In this document: positions 59,201-64,000 of the stretch, one piece after another
Layout: each line of letters begins with the position of its first letter
How positions within the stretch are numbered: the first letter of the stretch is position 1
DNA from: Candidatus Albibeggiatoa sp. nov. NOAA
Lineage (GTDB): Bacteria; Pseudomonadota; Gammaproteobacteria; Beggiatoales; Beggiatoaceae
DNA length: 64,000 bases
Direction of reading: 5' to 3'
Assembly: GCA_025800385.1 (NCBI GenBank)
Contig: JAOXRS010000193.1
Span: 62,001-126,000 of the forward strand
Notes under the pieces: model-generated
Told to the model about the DNA's origin: nothing
Seen by the model: only the letters and a program-made list of their open reading frames with translations
Databases searched by the model: none
Made by a program: the position numbers and the translations under genes

Positions 59201-59711
59201 TTTTTCTTCAAAACTATCAAAAAATTGGAAATTGCCTATTATTTTAAGTGGTACGATTATTTTTGGTGGTTTTATTATTAGTCAAAATTGGGAAGCAATG
59301 ACAGATATTTCTGATAGAGAATGCAATCTCTCTGTTCAAGTCACAGACCGTCATACAAAGGAAGTTATTGATAATGCAAAAGTAAGCCTATCCATACCAG
59401 AAAACCCAATTAGCTACACAGATTCAGAAGGTAGAACAAAGCTTAAATTCTCTTGTAAACCAGAAGAGATTGGAATACGTATTGAAAAACAGGGCTATGA
59501 AATTTACACAAATAACAAAATTATTGTTGAACCAGAACAAGAAAGACTTGAACAAATCCAAATTTTCCCTTTAACTCCTCCTAAAAATCAAATTGTAAAA
59601 GAAGAACAGGCTGCTAATGCTACAAGCTCAAAAAAAATATATATACATGGTGATGTAAATAATAGCAATATTAATTTAGGTGATAATGTAGAGCAAAAAA
59701 TTGGTAATTAG
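56289..59711 (+). CDS. Roco-family protein: LRR-Roc-COR with membrane anchor and C-terminal tail
   Basis: The 1140-residue protein has LRRs at about 40-440 of the LxxLxxLxLxxNxLxxLPxxF type, then the linker PLEITEQGIPAIRNYF. The Roc GTPase follows, with Walker A GNSRAGKT (461-468), switch DFGGQD and NKID, then a COR domain (about 640-960). Unusually, a membrane helix follows (about 983-1002, IILSGTIIFGGFII), then a carboxypeptidase-regulatory-like beta domain (about 1015-1085) and a terminal YIHGDVNNSNINLGDN motif seen in bacterial NLR-type proteins. LRR-Roc-COR parts should face the cytoplasm and the tail the periplasm, by inference. Bacterial Roco functions are largely unknown. It is a single gene. 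Confidence 0.9.
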   Translation: MKNYITASTSLTITYTMPISTTEKIQICRKYKEVELDLKGDGDDILRSIPKNVFELTHLKKLDLRNNNLTTIPEQLKYLPNIETIDLRGNPLEDIIDIHGLILDYEIYQKFKHKLSPENIIGLEIYHFSGCELFTEYQDTEANRSKMTVDKYGLPYGFCFHPHKNSSDYIINLFALKPFPNLFLLSLNSINLFSLPKPSCLPNSLHILDLNGNILHYLPEDIGKLDKLQYLLLEGNKLRELSKSTCQLKKLAFLNLNNNQLNSLPNNFGQLTNLIELKLDGNKLTNLPSSFTNLQSLEKLDINNNKLECLPKNFGQLKSLERLSANNNKYLDLPDSIIELSNLKHLDLSSNKLKYFPEIITQLVNLKELDLTDNQITEIPNSINKLDKLEDLELFFNNISYLPVYFSFLPDRLNVFLGGNPLIKPPLEITEQGIPAIRNYFEAGQKYGFYSNNEIKLILVGNSRAGKTSIRRRLSGQEFNKEEQSTHGIQFDTFELVIENDVKVTVKLWDFGGQDLFHATHRFFLTERALYLVVWDIENEETTIPQQPLNEFDINHTVDYWLDNIKSFAPHSPIIVVQNKIDETGECDLSNQPSLRQKYHHIQQFCHVSAKTNQGIDYLKQSIQELVQQSKGEQHNLIGYEIPNNWYKVRKSLINKYHKNKYVNYDKYWNLCKRHGLDKKEAETLCRFLHDTAAIFYFGDVAEQSEKIVITDPIWAVEQLYEILELSDNKGEFTKKGIDNKLMSFSKSEKIKFIDLLKRFELIFEHPTEKNKFIAPQCLVEQEPKLLKEIWQYNKHPHIIYQYNYIHSSIMVRFLSQFGHFALDWWRYGILIKQHESMALVEADEKTKQVRVSINKGSPENRKYLIRKIFDSFREINPEQTKIKIPCTCETCQTLPDPYLHQYAELEKPHNMQNSFCKKSHQLVPIRELLWWKGKEEKTVQDDNKTDLREEEIMQDEKQTPSFITHLKIEYFSSKLSKNWKLPIILSGTIIFGGFIISQNWEAMTDISDRECNLSVQVTDRHTKEVIDNAKVSLSIPENPISYTDSEGRTKLKFSCKPEEIGIRIEKQGYEIYTNNKIIVEPEQERLEQIQIFPLTPPKNQIVKEEQAANATSSKKIYIHGDVNNSNINLGDNVEQKIGN

Positions 59712-59742
59712 ATAATCGCCAAAAGCTTTTTTGGGCAATTAT
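59712..59742. terminator. Hairpin between the Roco gene and pspC
   Basis: ATAATCGCC (59712-59720) / GGCAATTAT (59734-59742) pair with one mismatch. A T6 run sits in the loop region, between convergent genes. Confidence 0.5.
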
Positions 59743-59828
59743 TAACTATCAAATATCCTTTAGCATACTGTTTTTTAAAATAACTAATATAACTCTTTCT
59801 TAAAAACGTAAATAGAAGACTTTTACGA

Positions 59829-60203
59829 CTATTCTGATTTCAAAGCCCATAATTTGCATTGGAATTCAAAGGGTTCAGATGTGACATAATGTTCAACATC
59901 CATTACTTTATTTTCCAAATCTTGTAGCAGTTCTTCAATTTCGTCTAAGGCTTCAGTCGGATTTTTATTTGCATCAACCTTTTTCACTTCTACAACAACA
60001 GGTGTTGGCTTATCATCTAGCATCATCGCCATCACAATGTAACTGAAAATAGTAATGAACGCAGTCAGCGGAAACAAAGCAAAAATAACGGTAAGCGTTC
60101 GGATTACACCAACATCTTGCCGTAAAAACTCTGCCCAACCCGCACAGACACCGAATAACTTACCTTTGGTTGAATTACGATATAATATGGGTTTAATTTT
60201 CAT
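59829..60203 (-). CDS. pspC: Phage-shock-protein C-like membrane protein
   Basis: The protein has 124 residues from ATG 60203 (MKIKPILYRNSTKGKLFGVCAGWAEFL), with GGAGG upstream. The PspC signature (LFGVCAGWAEFLRQDVGVIRT) is followed by one or two membrane segments (about 35-60) and a charged coiled C-terminal tail (DEIEELLQDLENKVMDVEHYV) ending in the conserved FEFQCKLWAL. Its start overlaps the pspB end by 11 bases. In E. coli, PspBC sense membrane stress and recruit PspA, but pspA is not next to it here. Confidence 0.88.
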   Translation of the reverse strand: MKIKPILYRNSTKGKLFGVCAGWAEFLRQDVGVIRTLTVIFALFPLTAFITIFSYIVMAMMLDDKPTPVVVEVKKVDANKNPTEALDEIEELLQDLENKVMDVEHYVTSEPFEFQCKLWALKSE

Positions 60204-60432
60204 CTTTCTGCCTCCAATCTGGTACTTTATCATCCAGAATGGTTTCTAATATTTCAACTCTTTCAACTAATTGCTGGGTTTGCTGTTGTAAAACTTCAAT
60301 TCGTGCCTTATCATCGCTGGACAATTTAGCCGCTTTAGTGCGCGTGGTGTAATGCAAAAACAACCACAGTGGTATAATAAAGACGATAAAAAATACCACA
60401 ATATTGCTTAAGTTGGTTACAATTGTTGCCAT
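60193..60432 (-). CDS. pspB: Phage-shock-protein B-like membrane protein
   Basis: The 79-residue protein has an N-terminal membrane helix (about 8-27, IVVFFIVFIIPLWLFLHY) and a basic-acidic coiled coil (ARIEVLQQQTQQLVERVEILETIL, shown in part). This is the standard PspB layout, ending VPDWRQK. It precedes pspC with overlapping frames. pspA and pspF are absent, and the divergent neighbour is a CZB-domain gene. Confidence 0.88.
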   Translation of the reverse strand: MATIVTNLSNIVVFFIVFIIPLWLFLHYTTRTKAAKLSSDDKARIEVLQQQTQQLVERVEILETILDDKVPDWRQKDEN

Positions 60433-60494
60433 GGCTTATCTCGGTAGGGTTTAGATAACAAAATGCATTGCACAGCCCATAACAAGGATACATT

Positions 60495-60863
60495 ATGAGC
60501 AATCTCGCTAATGAAATTTATATGCTAATTGTATCGCATACTAAGTGGAAAAAGCGTTTACAGGAGATGGTAAATGCAGGTGAAGGCGATTTCGATAGTA
60601 TGCTAAAAGAAGATTCTGAATTTTGTGAATGGATAAAATCAAATGCGGATCAGTTCCAAGGTGATGCTCACTATGAAACTGTATCAACATTGCATGAGGA
60701 ATTCCATCGAGAGACAGAGAAAATTATTCAACTTGCCGCTGAAAGTGATAAAGAAACAGCTGTCAAAGCAATGGAATACGGTAGCGATTATGAACGTTTA
60801 TCACAACAATTAGTACAAAAAATTATTTGCTGGCATGATGAAGTCAGTAAAAGTCAGTCATAA
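60495..60863 (+). CDS. Stand-alone chemoreceptor zinc-binding (CZB) domain protein
   Basis: The 122-residue soluble protein covers one CZB domain with the 3His-1Cys zinc site: His15 in SHTKWKKRL, Cys44 in EFCEWIKS, His67 and His71 in LHEEFHRE. CZB domains usually form the C-terminus of chemoreceptors or of diguanylate cyclases, where zinc or hypochlorous acid is sensed through the reactive cysteine. Here the domain is alone, so it may bind a partner or buffer/sense zinc. No chemotaxis genes are nearby. Confidence 0.85.
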   Translation: MSNLANEIYMLIVSHTKWKKRLQEMVNAGEGDFDSMLKEDSEFCEWIKSNADQFQGDAHYETVSTLHEEFHRETEKIIQLAAESDKETAVKAMEYGSDYERLSQQLVQKIICWHDEVSKSQS

Positions 60864-60889
60864 AATATAAAAAGTAAATCAATAGTACA

Positions 60890-60920
60890 AACCAGACAAT
60901 CGTAGCAACATCGTCTGGTT
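60890..60920. terminator. Bidirectional terminator between CZB and ABC exporter genes
   Basis: A perfect 8-base stem AACCAGAC (60890-60897) / GTCTGGTT (60913-60920) with a 15-base loop lies between convergent genes. Confidence 0.65.
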
Positions 60921-60932
60921 ATTGGTTTATAT

Positions 60933-62735
60933 CTACAGGCCTTCAGTACTTTCCTCTTGCTGTAATTGCCACAAATGTGCATATGTGCCTTGTAAGGTTA
61001 ATAATTCACTATGTGTACCCCGCTCAATAATCCGCCCTTGATCCATCACTAAAATTTGCTCCGCATCAATAATCGTAGACAAACGATGTGCAATCACCAA
61101 TGTCGTATGATTTACCGCAATTTCTGCTAAGGCATTTTGAATCATTTTCTCTGATTTAGAGTCGAGTGAAGAAGTTGCTTCATCAAAAATTAAAATCTGT
61201 GGCTGTTTTAAAATCGCTCGAGCAATCGCCACCCGTTGTTTTTCACCACCTGATAACTTCAAACCTCGTTCGCCCACAACCGTGTCATAGCCTTGCGGTA
61301 AAGATTTGATAAAATCATGAATATGAGCTAATTTTGCTGCTTGAACAATTTGTTCATGACTGGCATTAGGCTTGGCATAAGAAATGTTGTAATAGATACT
61401 CTCATTAAATAACACCGTGTCTTGCGGCACAATGCCAATGGCTGTTCGTAAACTGTCTTGGGTCACGTCACGCACATCTTGCCCATTGATTTGTACACTG
61501 CCTTGCACCACATCGTAAAAACGGAATAATAAACGGGCAATAGTCGATTTACCTGCGCCACTGCTACCCACAATCGCAACTTTATGTCCCGCAGGAATAT
61601 CAAAACTGACATCATGTAAAATCGGGCGTTCGACTTGATAATGGAAACTCACATTATCGAACTTAATACAGCTTTTACCCATGTCTAAATCTTTTGCATC
61701 GGGTTTGTCAGTAATTTCTGGTTTTTCGTCCAATAATTTAAAAATTAAATCCATATCAACTAAAGCATGTTTCATCGCGCGGTAAATCATGCCGAGGAAG
61801 CTAAGCGGGATAAATAATTGTAATAAAAAGGTATTAACCAAAACCAAATCACCAAGAGTCATATTACCTTGCAATACACCATAAGTGGCAAAAAACATAA
61901 TTAAGGTCACACCAACGGTGATAATTGTTGATTGTCCAAAATTCAATAATGACATCGAAGATTGATTTTTAACCGCTACATCCTCCCATAATTCCAAAGT
62001 TTCATCATAACGTTTTAGCTCTAGTCGTTCGTTGCCAAAGGACTTAACTGTTTCGTAATTAATTAAACTATCAATAGCTTGGCTGTTGGCTTTAGATTCT
62101 TGGCGGTTCATGGTGTGACGGAATTCCATGCGCCATTCCATCGTCCAAATTGTAAATAAAATATAAACCACAACCGTTGCAATCGTAATCAGCGCAAAAT
62201 GTATATCGTAAGAAATCAACAAAAAGGTAAAAATGAGGGTAAATTCAATCAAAGTGGGGATAATATTAAAAACCAGATAATTCATGATCGAACTGACGCT
62301 ATGTGTGCCACGTTCTAAATCCCGAGAAATTGCCCCTGTTTTACGTTCTAAATGAAAGCGGAGAGATAAAGCATGTAAGTGTTTTAATACGCTGTTAGAA
62401 AGTTTACGCATCGCGTGATAACGCACACGGGCAAAAATCGCATCGCGTAATTCGTTGAATAAACCGCTGGCTAAACGTAATGCACCATAAGCGGACAGTA
62501 ATAAAATTGGAATCAATTCAGGATTTTGCCCAATCGCATCTAAGGTGTCGACCAATTCTTTTAACACAATCGGCACAGCAATATTTGCCACTTTTGCCAA
62601 AACCAGTGTTAATAAGGCGAGCAAAACCCGTCCACGGTAATCCCACAAATAAGGCAGCATAGAACGGAAATTTTTCCCATCACTACGTGGTTGTTTGGGT
62701 AAATCAGTAAAACCTTTAGCATGTGCAGCGGTCAT
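60933..62735 (-). CDS. ABC exporter of the ATM1 / heavy-metal type
   Basis: The protein has 600 residues from ATG 62735 (MTAAHAKGFTDLP). The TTG three codons upstream is the alternative. An N-terminal six-helix transmembrane domain (about 30-325) carries LHALSLRFHLERKTGAISRDLERG, typical of ATM1-like exporters. The nucleotide-binding domain has Walker A GSSGAGKST, signature LSGGEKQR, Walker B ILIFDEAT and the H-loop AHRLST. Related proteins export glutathione persulfide-type or metal-thiol compounds. The exact substrate is inferred from the family only. Confidence 0.88.
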   Translation of the reverse strand: MTAAHAKGFTDLPKQPRSDGKNFRSMLPYLWDYRGRVLLALLTLVLAKVANIAVPIVLKELVDTLDAIGQNPELIPILLLSAYGALRLASGLFNELRDAIFARVRYHAMRKLSNSVLKHLHALSLRFHLERKTGAISRDLERGTHSVSSIMNYLVFNIIPTLIEFTLIFTFLLISYDIHFALITIATVVVYILFTIWTMEWRMEFRHTMNRQESKANSQAIDSLINYETVKSFGNERLELKRYDETLELWEDVAVKNQSSMSLLNFGQSTIITVGVTLIMFFATYGVLQGNMTLGDLVLVNTFLLQLFIPLSFLGMIYRAMKHALVDMDLIFKLLDEKPEITDKPDAKDLDMGKSCIKFDNVSFHYQVERPILHDVSFDIPAGHKVAIVGSSGAGKSTIARLLFRFYDVVQGSVQINGQDVRDVTQDSLRTAIGIVPQDTVLFNESIYYNISYAKPNASHEQIVQAAKLAHIHDFIKSLPQGYDTVVGERGLKLSGGEKQRVAIARAILKQPQILIFDEATSSLDSKSEKMIQNALAEIAVNHTTLVIAHRLSTIIDAEQILVMDQGRIIERGTHSELLTLQGTYAHLWQLQQEESTEGL

Positions 62736-62964
62736 ATTTATCAAAATTCAAGTAGTTAAACCAGTCGGCATCATAACAGGCCAAAGATAAGCCGTGAAGA
62801 AATTTCAAGCTAAGTCAAATTAAATGCTGGATAAATATCATTTTATGAATGTAAACGATGCTAAAGCTTAATTCAAACCATCGAGAAGTGGTTTAAATAC
62901 ACTTACACAGAGCATATTAAATACGAACCTGTTACACTTTTCTTATCTTAAACAACGAAGTTTT

Positions 62965-63774
62965 ATGCGAATGAGCTTAACCGATTTTCCGCTTATCATG
63001 GGCATTCTCAATGTCACACCTGATTCATTTTCTGATGGGGGACAGTTTCAACAACAAGATATTGCCTTACATCATGCAGAACAAATGTTGCGCCAAGGAG
63101 CACATATTATTGACATTGGCGGTGAATCCACCCGACCAGATTCACAGCCTGTTTCCGTACAACAAGAATTAAACCGAGTGATTCCGATTATCGAAGCAAT
63201 TAAAGCTGAATTACCTGTGAAAGTCTCAATCGATACTAGCAAGGCAGAAGTGATGCAAGCGGCTATCAAAGCGGGTGCGGATATGATTAATGATGTGGCG
63301 GCATTGCGTTATGGAAATAGTGTGCAAACAGCGGCACAAGCTAATGTTCCCGTGTGTTTAATGCACATGCAAGGCGAACCAAAAACCATGCAACATAGCC
63401 CAGAATATAATGATGTGGTCACGGAAGTAAAACAGTTTTTATTACAACGGGTTAAAGTTTGTCTGGATCAAGGCATTGCTGCGCATAATATTTGGATAGA
63501 TATGGGTTTTGGATTTGGTAAAACACTTGAGCATAATCTGCAACTGATGAATCATTTAGAGCAATTTACTCAACTTGGTTATCCCGTTTTAGTCGGTGTT
63601 TCTCGAAAATCGATGATTGGCAGAGTGCTTGATAAATCCGTAGATCAACGTTTATTTGGTGGTTTGGGTCTAACTGCGCTTGCTATCAGTAAAGGGGCTA
63701 AGATTATCCGAACTCATGATGTCGCAGCGACGAAAGATGTTGTTACAATGGTACAAGCTGTGATGAATAGTTAA
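62965..63774 (+). CDS. folP: Dihydropteroate synthase
   Basis: FolP joins p-aminobenzoate to dihydropterin pyrophosphate in folate synthesis. The 269-residue TIM barrel shows MGILNVTPDSFSDGG, the phosphate-binding GGESTRPDSQPV, DTSKAEVM, IWIDMGFGFGKTLEHN and LVGVSRKSMIGR. It is complete with standard length. Only 12 bases separate its stop from the M48 protease ATG, so they may share a transcript. ftsH and glmM, common neighbours, are not seen. Confidence 0.95.
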   Translation: MRMSLTDFPLIMGILNVTPDSFSDGGQFQQQDIALHHAEQMLRQGAHIIDIGGESTRPDSQPVSVQQELNRVIPIIEAIKAELPVKVSIDTSKAEVMQAAIKAGADMINDVAALRYGNSVQTAAQANVPVCLMHMQGEPKTMQHSPEYNDVVTEVKQFLLQRVKVCLDQGIAAHNIWIDMGFGFGKTLEHNLQLMNHLEQFTQLGYPVLVGVSRKSMIGRVLDKSVDQRLFGGLGLTALAISKGAKIIRTHDVAATKDVVTMVQAVMNS

Positions 63775-63786
63775 AAGAGGTTTATC

Positions 63787-64000
63787 ATGCGTATTTTTAT
63801 ATTATTACTGTGTTTTTGGATGTTACCTGTTCACAGTATTGAATTGCCAGATATGGGATCGTCAGCGGACAACGTGCTGTCACCGATTGAAGAGCAGAAG
63901 ATTGCTAAAGCATTATTGCGTCAGTTGCGGCGTGAAGCCGATATTATGGATGATGTAGAAGTACATAACTATATCAATTCATTAGGGCAAAAATTGGTTT
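63787..64000 (+). CDS. M48-family metalloprotease, BepA/YfgC-like (partial, 5' end)
   Basis: The frame starts at ATG 63787, with AGAGG 9-13 bases upstream, and is open to the window end (71 codons). The N-terminus is a signal peptide (MRIFILLLCFWMLPVHS), followed by a helical stretch beginning around LSPIEEQKIAKALLRQL and DDVEVHNYINSLGQKLV. This is the pattern before the HExxH domain in BepA-type periplasmic metalloproteases that help outer-membrane assembly. The catalytic motif lies beyond the window, so the call is tentative. Confidence 0.7.
   Translation, partial: MRIFILLLCFWMLPVHSIELPDMGSSADNVLSPIEEQKIAKALLRQLRREADIMDDVEVHNYINSLGQKLV

Overview
This 64 kb window is a low-GC (roughly 40%) chromosomal segment of a gammaproteobacterium. 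The gene mix suggests a Beggiatoaceae/Thiotrichales-type bacterium: housekeeping genes of gammaproteobacterial type, very large sensory and leucine-rich-repeat (LRR) proteins, a filamentous-haemagglutinin-like exoprotein, a Roco-type GTPase, a polyhydroxyalkanoate gene pair and an EGKCG-repeat metallophore precursor. This placement is an inference from gene content. There are no rRNA genes in the window to confirm it. I saw no tRNA, CRISPR array, prophage or insertion sequence.

Layout. 1-2.6 kb: 5' end of an unknown gene, an AEC-family transporter and a DUF945 protein. 2.6-6.4 kb: rfbB and a znuBCA zinc importer with a very His-rich ZnuA. 6.6-9.8 kb: divergent dnaN and uvrB. 10.2-15.9 kb: a histidine kinase/receiver/adenylate cyclase hybrid, an MshL-type secretin and an orphan HvfA-like RiPP precursor. 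16.4-23.4 kb: metZ, a TPR/glycosyltransferase-like protein, aroF, a tautomerase, and an ftsL-ftsI pair cut off from the rest of the division/cell-wall cluster. 23.5-31 kb: a ricin-type lectin, nitroreductase, purN, acylphosphatase, DUF302 protein, a TPS exoprotein without its transporter, and a secreted CYTH-like protein. 31-35 kb: pheS (without pheT), a polytopic membrane protein and purA.

35.4-37.7 kb is a compact unit of an EF-hand protein, an ECF sigma factor, an anti-sigma-like protein and a Spy/CnrX-like periplasmic sensor, probably an envelope or metal stress regulon. 37.9-39.9 kb holds a phasin-like protein and a PHB depolymerase-like enzyme. 40.4-53.8 kb holds pgi, a secreted histidine phosphatase, a 996-residue secreted LRR protein, an orphan radical SAM protein, a 1263-residue propeller-type sensor kinase, an MFS transporter and a putative glycosyltransferase. 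54-64 kb holds sucCD, a membrane-anchored LRR-Roc-COR protein, pspBC without pspA/pspF nearby, a stand-alone CZB zinc-binding protein, an ATM1-type ABC exporter, folP and the start of an M48 metalloprotease gene.

Most genes stand alone or in pairs, and convergent pairs are often separated by one hairpin that could terminate both. Several normally clustered genes (dnaN, ftsL/ftsI, pheS, pspBC) are separated from their usual partners. The most interesting signals are the orphan EGKCG precursor, the Roco protein with its unusual tail, the secreted LRR protein that carries the Roco-type linker without a GTPase, and the kinase-cyclase hybrid.
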